64,000 bases of DNA from an uncultured Erythrobacter sp. (GCA_947500645.1 CANMSD010000002.1:558001-622000); one strand, 5' to 3'. Numbered from the stretch's first letter, positions 50,652 to 59,973 are shown. Notes: generated by a model not told the origin, from the letters alone. A program made the numbers and translations.

Positions 50652-51917
50652 CTATTGATTCATCGTCTCGAAGAAATCTTCGTTGGTCTTGGAATCCTTC
50701 ATCTTGTCGAGCAGGAATTCCATAGCATCGACCGTGCCCATCTGCATGAGTATCCGGCGCAGCACCCACATCTTGGAGAGCTGATCCTTTTCGACCAGCA
50801 ATTCTTCTTTACGGGTGCCGGATTTGCCAACATCGAGCGCCGGGAAGATACGCTTATCGGCTACCTTACGATCAAGCACGATTTCCGAGTTACCGGTGCC
50901 CTTGAACTCTTCAAAGATCACCTCATCCATCCGGCTACCGGTATCAATCAGCGCGGTGGCGATGATAGAGAGCGACCCGCCCTCCTCGATGTTACGCGCT
51001 GCACCAAAGAAGCGCTTGGGGCGCTGTAGAGCGTTGGCATCGACACCGCCGGTCAGCACCTTACCAGAGCTTGGGACGACCGTGTTGTAGGCGCGACCAA
51101 GACGCGTGATCGAGTCCAGCAAGATTACTACGTCGTTCTTGTGCTCAACCAGACGTTTCGCTTTTTCAATAACCATTTCAGCTACTTGAACGTGGCGATT
51201 GGCTGGCTCGTCGAAGGTTGAGGAGATAACCTCGCCCTTCACGCTGCGCTGCATATCGGTGACCTCTTCCGGCCGCTCATCAACCAGCAGGACCAAAAGG
51301 AACACCTCAGGGTGATTGTCCGTGATTGCCTTGGCGATGTTCTGCAACAACACGGTCTTACCCGTACGCGGCGGTGCAACAATCAGGGCGCGTTGGCCCT
51401 TGCCCTGAGGTGAAATGATGTCGATCACCCGGGCAGACTTGTCGGTGACGGTCGGGTCAGCCTGGTCCAGAGTCAGCTTCTGCTCTGGATAAAGCGGAGT
51501 AAGGTTGTCGAAGTTGGTGCGCATACGCACCGCTTCGGGCTCGTCGAAATTGACCGAAGTCAGACTGGTCAGCGCAAAATAGCGCTCGCCATCCTTGGGC
51601 GCGCGAATTTCACCTTCCACGGTGTCGCCGGTGCGCAAGCCCCATTTGCGGATCTGGTTCGGCGAAACGTAGATGTCGTCCGGCCCGGCCAGATAGTTCG
51701 CCTCGGGTGAGCGCAGAAAGCCAAAGCCATCCTGCAGCACTTCGATCGTGCCGATGCCCATGATGTCTTCGTTGTATTCTTCGTCTTCGGCAAGCTCACG
51801 CAGGATGCTGAACAACAAATCCTGGCGGCGCATGGTCGAGGCGCTTTCAACGCCCAGCTCTTCGGCCATCTGAACCAGTTCTGCAGGCGTTTTCTGTTTT
51901 AAGTCTTTGAGATGCAT
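50652..51917 (-). CDS. rho: Transcription termination factor Rho
   Basis: A 421-residue RecA-type hexameric RNA helicase. The N-terminal helical domain is [22 protein letters not shown], then the cold-shock-like RNA-binding domain with [35 protein letters not shown]. Walker A is [12 protein letters not shown] and Walker [17 protein letters not shown], with the Q-loop/R-loop region [25 protein letters not shown]. Length is typical of alphaproteobacterial Rho. A 279-bp leader upstream holds small hairpins (for example CCTCT/AGAGG at 51959-51973), which may allow autogenous control. It is followed directly by a BLUF gene. Confidence 0.97.
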   Translation of the reverse strand: MHLKDLKQKTPAELVQMAEELGVESASTMRRQDLLFSILRELAEDEEYNEDIMGIGTIEVLQDGFGFLRSPEANYLAGPDDIYVSPNQIRKWGLRTGDTVEGEIRAPKDGERYFALTSLTSVNFDEPEAVRMRTNFDNLTPLYPEQKLTLDQADPTVTDKSARVIDIISPQGKGQRALIVAPPRTGKTVLLQNIAKAITDNHPEVFLLVLLVDERPEEVTDMQRSVKGEVISSTFDEPANRHVQVAEMVIEKAKRLVEHKNDVVILLDSITRLGRAYNTVVPSSGKVLTGGVDANALQRPKRFFGAARNIEEGGSLSIIATALIDTGSRMDEVIFEEFKGTGNSEIVLDRKVADKRIFPALDVGKSGTRKEELLVEKDQLSKMWVLRRILMQMGTVDAMEFLLDKMKDSKTNEDFFETMNQ

Positions 51918-52196
51918 TGTATTTTAATTTCCGTCTTGGGATGGCCGGCAGGTCAGTACCTCTTTGGCAGAGGCGCTCCGTTTGCTGCTGCAAGCGAAGC
52001 AAGGGCTTGGAGAAAGCAGACCCGATGTTGCGCATGTTCGCGATATCGAAGCCGGTTTTGAGGACTCGTAAAATATGGGCCACATGCGATCAGGTCAATC
52101 GCGGAATTAGGCGAAGCTAGAGAAAAGCGTTGTGCAACCTGCGGGATAAGTCAGGGAAAAGCTTCAAACTCGCGAAACACCCGTCGCGAAGCACGC
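51918..52196 (-). promoter_or_regulatory. Leader/intergenic region between hemJ and rho
   Basis: About 280 bp with no convincing gene. It contains the short hairpin CCTCT-TTGGC-AGAGG (51959-51973) near the rho start and a purine-rich stretch. rho genes in several bacteria have regulated long leaders. No canonical terminator after hemJ is visible. Confidence 0.4.
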
Positions 52197-52640
52197 TCAG
52201 AATGGCTTGATATAGACCAGCACCACCACGAGCACGAGAATCAGGCCGGGCACTTCGCCGAACATGCGCAATTGCTTCTCGGTAAGTGGACGCTCTCCGC
52301 TCGCCATCTTCTTCGTCTGGGCAACGAGCCATCCATGATAGCCGCTCAGAGCGAGAACCAGAGCAAGCTTCGCATGCAGCCATCCTGATGTGAAATGGCC
52401 GTAAGTGTAGGCCATGGTAAGCCCCAGGACCCACACGATAATCAGGCTGGGCGTAAGGATAATCTTGCGCAGTTTACCCATGCGTTCGGCCCATTTGGCC
52501 TCGCCTTCGCTACCCGGCGCGTGATCGAGCATGTAAATGCACTGGCGCGGCAACATGAAAAGCCCCGCAAGCCAGAACACCATGAAAATGACATGGCCAG
52601 CCTTAAGCCATAGATAAATCACTGAAAGCGCTTCCTGCAT
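52197..52640 (-). CDS. hemJ: Protoporphyrinogen oxidase HemJ
   Basis: A 147-residue integral membrane protein with four helices (YLWLKAGHVIFMVFWLAGLFMLPR, IILTPSLIIVWVLGL, LHAKLALVLALSGYHGWL, VPGLILVLVVVLVYIKPF). The first-helix histidine in LKAGHVIFM and the lysine/histidine in GWLHAKL are conserved in HemJ, the oxygen-independent protoporphyrinogen oxidase of many alphaproteobacteria. It lies 31 bp downstream of hemE on the same strand, so two consecutive late heme steps share a transcript. Sometimes annotated UPF0093/CopD-like. Confidence 0.92.
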   Translation of the reverse strand: MQEALSVIYLWLKAGHVIFMVFWLAGLFMLPRQCIYMLDHAPGSEGEAKWAERMGKLRKIILTPSLIIVWVLGLTMAYTYGHFTSGWLHAKLALVLALSGYHGWLVAQTKKMASGERPLTEKQLRMFGEVPGLILVLVVVLVYIKPF

Positions 52641-52671
52641 GGGGATTGTTTAGGGAAACTGCCGCGCATTT

Positions 52672-53688
52672 TCACCCCCTTACCGCCGCCAAAAGTGTCT
52701 CGACGTGTGCAATCGGCGTGTGTTGGCCGATCCCATGGCCTAAATTGAAGACATGCGGCCGGTCGGCAAAGACCTTGAGAATGTGTTTGGCCCGCGCCGT
52801 AATCGCATCGCCCCCCGCCTCGAGCAGCAATGGATCGAAATTGCCCTGTACCGGCATTCCCTCAGGCAAAACCGAGTTAACCCAGGCCGGATCGAGCGTT
52901 TCGTCCATCCCGATCGCATCGACGCCGGTTTCGCGCGCATAGGCGGGCAGTTTCGCCCCCGCTCCTTTGGGGAAGCCGATGACCGGAGTGTCTGGATGAG
53001 AGCTCTTAAGCGCTGCAACGATCTTCGCATTTGGCGCGATCACCCAACGTCCAAATTCATCCGGAGCAAGGCTTCCTGCCCAGCTGTCGAACAATTGCAC
53101 AGCCTCAGCGCCTGCATCGATCTGTCCCTGCAGATAACCCAGGCTCACCTCGATGATCGCATCCATGATCGCCTGCATTCGCGCGGGATCGCGATAGGCT
53201 AGCAGACGCGCTGCGCCCTGATCCTTGCTACCCTCGCCCGCGATCATATAGGTCGCGACGGTCCAAGGACTTCCTGCGAAGCCGAGCATGGTGACATCGT
53301 CGCCGATCATGCCCCGCGTCAGCCGCACGGTCTCATAGATCGGATCGAACCGCTCGGGCTCAGCGGTGAAGTCTGCCAATTCCGCTTCAAGCAAGGTCGG
53401 GCTCAGCTTTGGCCCCTCGCCGGCCAAAAAGGCGAGGCCTTGCCCCATCGCATGCGGGACGATCAGGATATCGGAGAACAGGATCGCGCCATCAAACCCA
53501 AACCGGCGGATCGGCTGAACCGTGATCTCGGCCGCTGCTTCGCTGTCATAAACCAGCTCCAGGAAACCACCCTTATCGGCTCGTAACTCTCTGTATTCGG
53601 GCAAATACCTACCCGCCTGCCGCATGAGCCAGACGGGAACTTTTTCCTGTTTTGTGCCTTTTAGAGTTTCGAGCAATAAGCCGGGCAA
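52672..53688 (-). CDS. hemE: Uroporphyrinogen decarboxylase
   Basis: A 338-residue enzyme that removes four carboxyl groups from uroporphyrinogen III. The signatures PVWLMRQAGRYLPEYRELR and GFAGSPWTVATYMIAGEGS are seen, with the conserved aspartate in GFDGAILFSDILIVP. The start is TTG at 53688, preceded by GGAG at nine bases. It is the first leftward gene after the proposed origin, and hemE is a known origin-flanking marker in Caulobacter and Rickettsia. Confidence 0.96.
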   Translation of the reverse strand: MPGLLLETLKGTKQEKVPVWLMRQAGRYLPEYRELRADKGGFLELVYDSEAAAEITVQPIRRFGFDGAILFSDILIVPHAMGQGLAFLAGEGPKLSPTLLEAELADFTAEPERFDPIYETVRLTRGMIGDDVTMLGFAGSPWTVATYMIAGEGSKDQGAARLLAYRDPARMQAIMDAIIEVSLGYLQGQIDAGAEAVQLFDSWAGSLAPDEFGRWVIAPNAKIVAALKSSHPDTPVIGFPKGAGAKLPAYARETGVDAIGMDETLDPAWVNSVLPEGMPVQGNFDPLLLEAGGDAITARAKHILKVFADRPHVFNLGHGIGQHTPIAHVETLLAAVRG

Positions 53689-54030
53689 GGATGCGCTCCA
53701 ATCATAATAATATATATTATATTAAGGTTTGTGGGAGTTAGTTGGCCCTGTGGAAAGCGGGAATTACCGGGCTCTGCCTGATTTCTAAAGAACTGAAAAG
53801 CCTCAAACTGTCACGCGACTCTGACGCTTTGTGTGGTCAAGCCAATCTTGTCCCCACTCTCCCCAGCCTGTCGATAGGTGTTTTCCCGTGTCGAGAAACT
53901 CACCTGACTAACTCCGGGTATCGGGCATGAATTCCCTCCACGATCTTGTCGACCGGTTCATCCCGTGGTTTATGCCCACGATCATCAACAAGCCCGCTTC
54001 CGGGCATTTCGGGATAAAAGCCGCGCCCTC
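53689..54030. other. oriC: Putative chromosomal replication origin (oriC) between hemE and ppsR
   Basis: A 342-bp gap between divergently transcribed hemE and ppsR. At 53701-53725, 24 of 25 bases are A or T, in an otherwise GC-rich region, a good candidate unwinding element. Three 9-mers with two mismatches to the DnaA box (read as TGTGGATAA) lie on the same strand at 53749-53757, 53832-53840 and 53869-53877. Transcription polarity flips here, and parABS lies within 10 kb. The hemE/RP001-type flanks match the origin described in Caulobacter and Rickettsia. No consensus DnaA boxes or CtrA boxes were found, so the assignment rests on context. Confidence 0.65.
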
Positions 54031-54876
54031 ATGAACCGCCTGAATCTGCATCTTGTATCGGATTCCACTGGGGAAACGCTGGAGATGATCGCCAAGGCGG
54101 CGCTCGCCCAATTCGACGACCCGCAGGTCAATCGCCACTTCTGGCCAATGGTCCGCTCACGCCAGCATCTTGACCGGATTGTGCCCGATTTGGCCGACAA
54201 CCCGGGTCTGGTGCTGTTTACCTTGGTCAATCCAGATACGCGCGCGCGGTTGGAAGAGCATTGCCGCCAATTGGGCCTGCCCGCTGTTCCGGTGCTCGAC
54301 GGTGTTACCGCCGCACTAGAGGCACAATTGGGCGAGGAGGCGCATGGTCGCCCGGGGCGTCAGCACTTGATGGATGACGCCTATTTCAAGCGCGTCGAGG
54401 CGATCCAGTTCACCATTGCTCACGATGACGGCATTGGCTGGGAAAACTGGGAAGAGGCGGACATTGTGCTGGCCGGCGTCTCGCGCAGCTCAAAGACGCC
54501 AACCAGCATCTATCTCGCCAATCGTGGGTATAAGGTCGCTAACATACCCCTCGTTGTCGAAAGCCCACCTCCGAAGGCTCTGTTTGGCCTGCGTCACCCA
54601 CTCGTGGTTGGTCTCACGACCGCGCCCGAGCGGCTTGTGCAGATCCGTCGCAATCGCTTGCTTTCGCTCAATGAAGGCACGGAGACATCTTATGTCGATG
54701 GCGAACGCGTCAAGGATGAGCTGCAATTTGCCCGCCGGATGTTTGCCGATAATGGCTGGCCGGTGATCGATGTAACGCGGCGCTCGATCGAAGAAAGTGC
54801 GGCGGCGATCATTCGCCTTGTGCAAGAGCGTGAACGGCGTGAGCGTCCCGTAGATGGAACGTCAAAACCAATATGA
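54031..54876 (+). CDS. Pyruvate phosphate dikinase regulatory protein / PEP synthetase regulator (DUF299)
   Basis: A 281-residue bifunctional kinase/pyrophosphorylase-type regulator. It starts MNRLNLHLVSDSTGETLEMIAKAALAQF, the family opening, and has the P-loop-like GVSRSSKTPTSIYLANRGYKVAN near residue 150. It controls PPDK or PEP synthase by phosphorylating a threonine. The family corresponds to the RP001-type gene that flanks alphaproteobacterial origins opposite hemE. The ATG at 54031 was chosen over a longer frame starting at 53965. Its stop overlaps the maf start by four bases. Confidence 0.92.
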   Translation: MNRLNLHLVSDSTGETLEMIAKAALAQFDDPQVNRHFWPMVRSRQHLDRIVPDLADNPGLVLFTLVNPDTRARLEEHCRQLGLPAVPVLDGVTAALEAQLGEEAHGRPGRQHLMDDAYFKRVEAIQFTIAHDDGIGWENWEEADIVLAGVSRSSKTPTSIYLANRGYKVANIPLVVESPPPKALFGLRHPLVVGLTTAPERLVQIRRNRLLSLNEGTETSYVDGERVKDELQFARRMFADNGWPVIDVTRRSIEESAAAIIRLVQERERRERPVDGTSKPI

Positions 54877-55463
54877 GCCAGCTTATTCTCGCGTCAAAAT
54901 CTGCCTCGCGCCGCTCCATGCTGGATGCGGCTGGCGTCAGCTACGAAGCAATCCCCGCAGAGGTGGATGAACGCGCACTAGAAACGGAAATGCACGATGC
55001 AAACCCCGCTGAAATTGCCGAAGCGCTGGCGGTGGCGAAGGCTGCTGCGGTGGCGAGAGCAAACGAAGCGGCGTTCGTCCTGGGTAGCGATTCACTAGTG
55101 GTCGCGGGCGGCAAACGCTTCGATAAACCCGCAGATCGCGATGATGCGGCCAGGCATTTGCGCTTCTTCTCTGGCAAGGTAATCGAATTGCATAGCGCGG
55201 CGGCCCTGGTGCGCGGGCAGATCTGCGAATGGAGCCACGCCGACCTCGCCCGCCTTCATGTGCGTGAACTCTCGGACGCATTTATTGAACATTATCTCGC
55301 CCATGAATGGCCTGAGATCGGCTACACGGTCGGCTGTTTCCGGATCGAGGCAATGGGCGTGCAGTTGTTCGAGCGGATTGAGGGCGATCAATTTACCGTG
55401 CTGGGCATGCCGCTCTTACCCGTACTGAGGGCACTGCGCGAACATGACGTGCTGCCATCATGA
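54873..55463 (+). CDS. maf: Maf family nucleotide pyrophosphatase
   Basis: A 196-residue Maf/HAM1-like nucleoside triphosphate pyrophosphatase. The signature SKSASRRSMLDAAGVSYE is at the N-terminus, followed by DERALE, VLGSDSLVV, GKRFDKPAD and the C-terminal GYTVGCFRIEAMGVQLFERIEGDQFTVLGMPL. The family hydrolyses non-canonical or pyrimidine NTPs. The start overlaps the upstream gene by four bases (ATGA), as does its stop with aroE, so ppsR-maf-aroE-coaE is tightly coupled. Confidence 0.93.
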   Translation: MSQLILASKSASRRSMLDAAGVSYEAIPAEVDERALETEMHDANPAEIAEALAVAKAAAVARANEAAFVLGSDSLVVAGGKRFDKPADRDDAARHLRFFSGKVIELHSAAALVRGQICEWSHADLARLHVRELSDAFIEHYLAHEWPEIGYTVGCFRIEAMGVQLFERIEGDQFTVLGMPLLPVLRALREHDVLPS

Positions 55464-56317
55464 GCAAACCCTATGCCGAAGTTATTGGCGATCCGATTGC
55501 ACAGTCGAAGTCGCCACTGATCCACGGATTTTGGCTGGGGGAGCTCGATATTGCCGCCGATTACCGCGCTCAGCATGTCACAAGCGATGAGCTGGCTGAC
55601 TATCTGGCCAACCGCCGCGAGGACCCAGATTGGCGCGGCTGCAATGTCACCATGCCGCATAAGCAGGACATTCTCCCACTACTGGACGAGATCGAAGGCG
55701 ATGCACTGGCCATCGGTGCGATCAACACGGTGTATCGCGGCCCAAATGGCGAACTGATCGGGACGAACACCGACGCGCGCGGGTTTCTCGAACCGCTTAA
55801 AGAGGAACTGGCTGGCGAGCACCTGTTTCGCATGGCGCGCATCCTCGGCACAGGCGGCGCGGCGCGGGCAATCATTACGGCTTTGGCGCGGCACGGCTTC
55901 ACTCTGGTGGTGGCAGGTCGCAATCCTGATAAAGCACGCGCTTTGCTTGACGAGCTGGCCCCGGATGGAGAGCATCACGCGGTGCATCTCGATCATTTCG
56001 CCGAACCGACCGATTTCGCCTTCGATGACCGCGAGGGCTGTCTTGATTTGGTGATCAACGCCTCACCCTTGGGAATGCGTGGTCAGCCCGAACTTGCTTT
56101 CGACTGGAGCCACGCCCCGCCGCGCAGCATCGCTTATGATATCGTCACCGATCCGCTCGACACCAAATTTCTCGCCAACGCCAAAGCGGCGAGTTTTCGC
56201 ACAATCGACGGCCTGGCAATGCTGATCGGTCAGGCGGCGGCGGCCTTTGAGATGTTCTTCGGTGCACCGCCACCTCGCGAACATGACGATGAATTGAGAG
56301 CTTTACTGGAAGCATGA
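55460..56317 (+). CDS. aroE: Shikimate dehydrogenase
   Basis: A 285-residue NADPH enzyme that reduces 3-dehydroshikimate in aromatic amino-acid synthesis. The N-terminal substrate domain begins AEVIGDPIAQSKSPLIHGFWL and has the catalytic lysine in NVTMPHKQDILP. The Rossmann motif is ILGTGGAARAIITAL and the C-terminal LVINASPLGMRGQPEL is typical. Both ends overlap neighbours by four bases. Length is normal. Confidence 0.95.
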   Translation: MSKPYAEVIGDPIAQSKSPLIHGFWLGELDIAADYRAQHVTSDELADYLANRREDPDWRGCNVTMPHKQDILPLLDEIEGDALAIGAINTVYRGPNGELIGTNTDARGFLEPLKEELAGEHLFRMARILGTGGAARAIITALARHGFTLVVAGRNPDKARALLDELAPDGEHHAVHLDHFAEPTDFAFDDREGCLDLVINASPLGMRGQPELAFDWSHAPPRSIAYDIVTDPLDTKFLANAKAASFRTIDGLAMLIGQAAAAFEMFFGAPPPREHDDELRALLEA

Positions 56318-56922
56318 GCGAACCCAAGATCCTCGGCCTCACCGGCTCTATCGGCATGGGCAAGTCGACCGTCGCGGCCATGTTTGAGCGTGCTGGAGTG
56401 CCCGTGTTTGATGCCGACGCTGAAGTGCGCAAGATGCAGGGCCGTGGCGGCGAACTGCTCGAGCCGATTGAAGAGGCGTTTCCCGGTTCGACTGGACCCG
56501 AAGGCGTCAAGCGCGAGGAGCTTGGCAAACTGGTTTTTGCCGACCCCGAAAAACTCGCCGAGCTAGAGGGGATTGTGCATCCTGCCGTTGGTCAAAGGCG
56601 CGCACAATTCCTCGAAGACAACGCCGATGCGCCTTTGCTGGTGTTCGACATACCCTTGCTGTTCGAGGGTAGCGGTCATGAGGCGGTTGATGCGATCGTC
56701 GTCGTTTCCGCCCCAGCTGATATTCAGCGCGAACGGGTGCTCGCCCGTCCGGGCATGACGGTCGAGAAATTTGAGCACATTCTCGGCCTGCAAGTCCCTG
56801 ATAGCGAAAAGCGCAAACGCGCCGATCACATTATCGATACCGGCACCAGCCTGAAAGAAACCGAGGCTGCAGTGCTGGCTCTGATCGCCAAGCTTCGCGT
56901 TGAGAGTGGTAGCGACAGCTAA
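56314..56922 (+). CDS. coaE: Dephospho-CoA kinase
   Basis: A 202-residue P-loop kinase that completes coenzyme A. Walker A is GLTGSIGMGKSTVAAMF, followed by VFDADAEVRKM with the substrate-binding Asp, and LLVFDIPLLFEG. VVVSAPADIQRERVLARPGM forms the lid region. The start overlaps aroE by four bases. It is part of the ppsR-maf-aroE-coaE-dnaQ run, a conserved rightward arm of alphaproteobacterial origins. Confidence 0.95.
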   Translation: MSEPKILGLTGSIGMGKSTVAAMFERAGVPVFDADAEVRKMQGRGGELLEPIEEAFPGSTGPEGVKREELGKLVFADPEKLAELEGIVHPAVGQRRAQFLEDNADAPLLVFDIPLLFEGSGHEAVDAIVVVSAPADIQRERVLARPGMTVEKFEHILGLQVPDSEKRKRADHIIDTGTSLKETEAAVLALIAKLRVESGSDS

Positions 56923-56994
56923 TTCTTCTAACACGTAAAATCCCTTTGATTCGACCCCTTGCACATGCGCGCATCTGGTCCGATAGTGCAGCCA

Positions 56995-57708
56995 ATGCGC
57001 GAAATCGTCTTTGATACGGAAACCACCGGCCTCGACCCCAAGACAGGGGACCGGATGGTCGAAATCGGCTGCATTGAGATGATCGGCAGAGTGCCGACCG
57101 GGGAAAGCTACCACGCTTACTACAACCCCCAGCGCGATATGCCGCAGGCCGCTGAAGCAGTGCACGGCCTCTCGATCTCATTCTTGGAAACCAAGCCGCT
57201 GTTTAAAGACACAGCGGGCGAACTGCTTGAGTTTCTCGGTGATGCGCCGCTGGTCGCGCACAATGCCGGGTTCGATTTCGGCTTTCTCAACAACGAGCTT
57301 GAACTGATCGGGATGGAAATGATCTCGATGGACCGGATGGTTGATACGGTCGCGCTCGCCCGCAAGAAGCATCCCGGCGCAAAGCTCTCGCTCGATGCCT
57401 TGTGCACGCGTTATGGAATCGATCGCAGTCACCGGGTGAAGCATGGCGCTCTGCTCGACGCCGAGCTGTTGGCTCAAGTCTATATCGAGCTCACTGGCGG
57501 ACGTCAGATTGGTCTTGGGTTGGCTGCCGAGAGCGCCGATGAAGGATCGGAAGCGATTGATCGGGTCAGCGTGCCTGTCGCCGCCGCAGCAGCTGCGGCA
57601 AAACGACGCGAGCGCCGCGAACCGCGACCTCACGCAGCGTCGGCGGAAGAATTGGCTCGCCACAAGGCGTTTGTAGGCGGAATTGAGAAGGCAATCTGGG
57701 CGCGTTGA
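56995..57708 (+). CDS. dnaQ: DNA polymerase III epsilon subunit (3'-5' exonuclease)
   Basis: A 237-residue DEDDh exonuclease, the proofreading subunit of the replicase. The catalytic acids are in IVFDTETTGLDP (Exo I), APLVAHNAGFDFGFLNNEL (Exo II) and HRVKHGALLDAELLAQVY (Exo III, HxxxxxD). The C-terminal tail that binds the alpha subunit is basic and Ala-rich. The ATG at 56995 (MREIVFDTE) is chosen, since 12 extra residues upstream are not family-like. It follows coaE after 72 bp. Confidence 0.94.
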   Translation: MREIVFDTETTGLDPKTGDRMVEIGCIEMIGRVPTGESYHAYYNPQRDMPQAAEAVHGLSISFLETKPLFKDTAGELLEFLGDAPLVAHNAGFDFGFLNNELELIGMEMISMDRMVDTVALARKKHPGAKLSLDALCTRYGIDRSHRVKHGALLDAELLAQVYIELTGGRQIGLGLAAESADEGSEAIDRVSVPVAAAAAAAKRRERREPRPHAASAEELARHKAFVGGIEKAIWAR

Positions 57709-57761
57709 AAATTCGGGTGCGTCCTTGCAATGGTCGACAACAATAAAGGAGCACAGCCACG

Positions 57762-58328
57762 ATGGATATCCGCGTTTCAGGGCATCAGGTTGAGACGGGC
57801 GCCGCCTTGCAAGAGCATGTGGCTGACCGATTGGGCGGCATTGTCGACAAATATTTCGACCGGGCGATCTCTTCGCACGTCACATTTGGCAAGGCGCCTG
57901 CCGGTTCCTTCTCTTGCGACATCGTAACGCATGTGATGCAAGGGCTGATCCTCAAGGCACAGGCTCAAGCGCACGATGCGCACCAGGCGCTGGATAACGC
58001 TGCAACCAAGATCGAGAAGCAGCTGCGTCGCTACAAACGTCGCCTTAATGATCGCCATGAACAGGCTGCTCACGCGCAACGTGAAGAAGAGGCGGCCTAC
58101 AGGATTTTCGCCGCTGCCGACGAACCTGAGGAAGGGGTTTCGGCAGAGGCTCCGCCGGTGATTGCCGAGACCAGCACCGACATTCCGACATACAGCGTCG
58201 CCGATGCTGTGATGATGCTCGATTTGCGCGATACCAACGCGCTGTTTTTCAAAAATGCTGGAACTGAGCAGCATAATATGGTTTATCGCCGCTCAGATGG
58301 TTCGATCGGTTGGGTCGAACCGCGCTAG
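57762..58328 (+). CDS. hpf: Ribosome hibernation-promoting factor, long form
   Basis: A 188-residue long HPF. The N-terminal domain (MDIRVSGHQVETGAALQEHV ... CDIVTHVMQGLILKAQAQAHDAHQALDNAATKIEKQLRRYK) binds the 30S decoding region. After an acidic linker, the C-terminal domain (YSVADAVMMLDLRDTNALFFKNAGTEQHNMVYRRSDGSIGWVEP) dimerises to make 100S ribosomes. It lies upstream of ptsN, as in many proteobacteria, although the usual rpoN is not adjacent here. Confidence 0.95.
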   Translation: MDIRVSGHQVETGAALQEHVADRLGGIVDKYFDRAISSHVTFGKAPAGSFSCDIVTHVMQGLILKAQAQAHDAHQALDNAATKIEKQLRRYKRRLNDRHEQAAHAQREEEAAYRIFAAADEPEEGVSAEAPPVIAETSTDIPTYSVADAVMMLDLRDTNALFFKNAGTEQHNMVYRRSDGSIGWVEPR

Positions 58329-58456
58329 GGCGACGCAGCACATTCCGCTGGAGGACACGCCCAACCCATAAGCGCAGGACGATGGACGCCGAGGGGCGCG
58401 ACGTTAGGTGCATGAATATGGGCGCAAGTGACTGATTTGGGATCACGAATTTAGTA

Positions 58457-58918
58457 ATGGATGTAAATTTGAGATTGCTGCCCGAAGCTGTGGCTTCGGT
58501 TCGCCTGCAAACGCGTGATGAAGTGTTGGGATGCGTGGCCGAGATGTTTGCGGCCGTGCATGGCCTTGACTATGCCGAGATTCTGGAACGCCTGGAAGAG
58601 CGCGAAGCTCTGGGAAGTACTGGCTTTGGACGCGGTGTGGCGATTCCACATTGCCGTTCAAGCGATGTGAGTCGGCCAACGGTCGTGCTGCTGCGGCTTG
58701 AACAACCGGTAGACTTTGCCGCCGCTGACGCAATGCCGGTCAGCCTGATTTTCGGCCTAGTTTCGCCTGAGAATGCTGGCGCGACGCACCTTCACGCGCT
58801 CGCCGCCATCTCGCGGCTTATGCGCGACGATGCGACGATCGATTCTCTGCTCGACGCTTCCGATGCGGAGGCCTTGTTCGCGGTGATTACCAATCAATTC
58901 CTTCGTGATGCCGCCTGA
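58457..58918 (+). CDS. ptsN: PTS IIA-like nitrogen-regulatory protein PtsN
   Basis: A 153-residue EIIA-Ntr protein. The phosphorylated histidine is in FGRGVAIPHCRSSDV (about residue 65), in the conserved GxxxPH context. FAAADAMPVSLIFGLVSPEN and HLHALAAISRLMRD follow the family pattern. It is phosphorylated by the Ntr PTS and adjusts potassium, nitrogen and stress regulation. It follows hpf after a 128-bp gap and overlaps the next gene by 14 bases. Confidence 0.93.
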   Translation: MDVNLRLLPEAVASVRLQTRDEVLGCVAEMFAAVHGLDYAEILERLEEREALGSTGFGRGVAIPHCRSSDVSRPTVVLLRLEQPVDFAAADAMPVSLIFGLVSPENAGATHLHALAAISRLMRDDATIDSLLDASDAEALFAVITNQFLRDAA

Positions 58919-59429
58919 GGACACTGGAAACGAGCCTGCGCACGGGCAGGGAGCCGCAGCTTCATCCGGCGGTGCTGAGCTCCATCACCGCGCGCTTGAG
59001 CGGCTTTATGCGTCTGCTCCGATCAACGGGAAATTCGCCTCTAAGCTGGAAATTCCCGGTGAAGGCCTGTCGCGGCTAACTTTCACCATCGACGAAGACG
59101 TATTTCATGCAGCAGGAGCGGCGCATGGCACCATCTATTTCAAGATGTTGGATGATGCAGCATTTTACGCCGCAAATACGCTGGCGACTGACCGATTCCT
59201 GCTGACAACCAGCTTCAACCTGCATTTCACCAAGCCCGTGCGCGCTGGAGAAGTGATTGCTGAAGGGCGCTGGGTTAGCGGCAAACGACGTGTGTTTGTA
59301 GCCGAATCGCGTCTGGTCGACGCCGAAGGGGACGAGATCGGCCGTGGTACGGGAACGTTCATGCGCTCTCGAATGGCTCTCTCCAGCTTGGCGGGATATG
59401 CGCCGGATTCTGCAAAAGAAGCCGACTGA
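58905..59429 (+). CDS. PaaI family hotdog-fold thioesterase
   Basis: A 174-residue acyl-CoA thioesterase-like protein. The hotdog core includes GLSRLTFTIDEDVFHAAGAAHGTIYFKMLDDAAFYAANTL, with HAAGAAHGxxxF typical of PaaI-like enzymes and an Asp in MLDDAA in the catalytic position. LLTTSFNLHFTKPVRAGEVIAEG and RRVFVAESRLVDAEGDEIGRGTGTFM complete the fold. The N-terminal 28 residues are extra. The GTG (58905) is the longest start; ATG at 58908 is equally likely. Probably cotranscribed with ptsN. Confidence 0.88.
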   Translation: MMPPEDTGNEPAHGQGAAASSGGAELHHRALERLYASAPINGKFASKLEIPGEGLSRLTFTIDEDVFHAAGAAHGTIYFKMLDDAAFYAANTLATDRFLLTTSFNLHFTKPVRAGEVIAEGRWVSGKRRVFVAESRLVDAEGDEIGRGTGTFMRSRMALSSLAGYAPDSAKEAD

Positions 59430-59430
59430 G

Positions 59431-59766
59431 ATGGATGCGCGGCTGCCCGCTCATATAGAAATCACAGGTCTGATCCGTGCTGCCGAGGCTAACGGTGGAA
59501 TGGCGACAGTCCTTTCCAAGGGCGAGCGGGATGCGGGCACGATCCTCGTGGTAACCATGTACCGCGGTGAAAACGCAACGCTTTATGAGCGGATGCCGCA
59601 ATTGGATGGCTCGCGTTCTTTCGTGGCGACAAAATCACAAGATATTGAAAAACCTTTTGAATTTACGGAATATCTAACGCGTCGGGGCGATCAGGATCCC
59701 GACAGTTGGATACTCGAGGTGGATATCGCGGACCCGGAACGGTTCGTCGCATCGAACCTCCATTAA
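59431..59766 (+). CDS. DUF1491 family protein
   Basis: A 111-residue protein starting MDARLPAHIEITGLIRAAEANGG and containing GERDAGTILVVTMYRGENATLYERMPQLDG and a C-terminal RGDQDPDSWILEVDIADPERF. This layout is DUF1491, found mainly in alphaproteobacteria with no assigned role. The ATG at 59431 lies one base after the thioesterase stop, so the genes are cotranscribed. An upstream in-frame start would overlap the thioesterase by 86 bases and is rejected. Confidence 0.85.
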   Translation: MDARLPAHIEITGLIRAAEANGGMATVLSKGERDAGTILVVTMYRGENATLYERMPQLDGSRSFVATKSQDIEKPFEFTEYLTRRGDQDPDSWILEVDIADPERFVASNLH

Positions 59767-59973
59767 CTTGACTTGGTTTCAGTTGTGACTATTTGCCTGC
59801 CCAGCTTCCAGACGCGCAGGCGGTCTGACACGACGATAGGGTCGGCAGATTAGCACGCAGACGGGGGGCAGCCGGTAGGCATCTTGGACCACCCTCTCTC
59901 TACTTCGCGATATCACTCGCAACGGGTCTTAGCCTGCGTCGGAGCTCGCTCACCGCACAAAATGTGATTGTTC

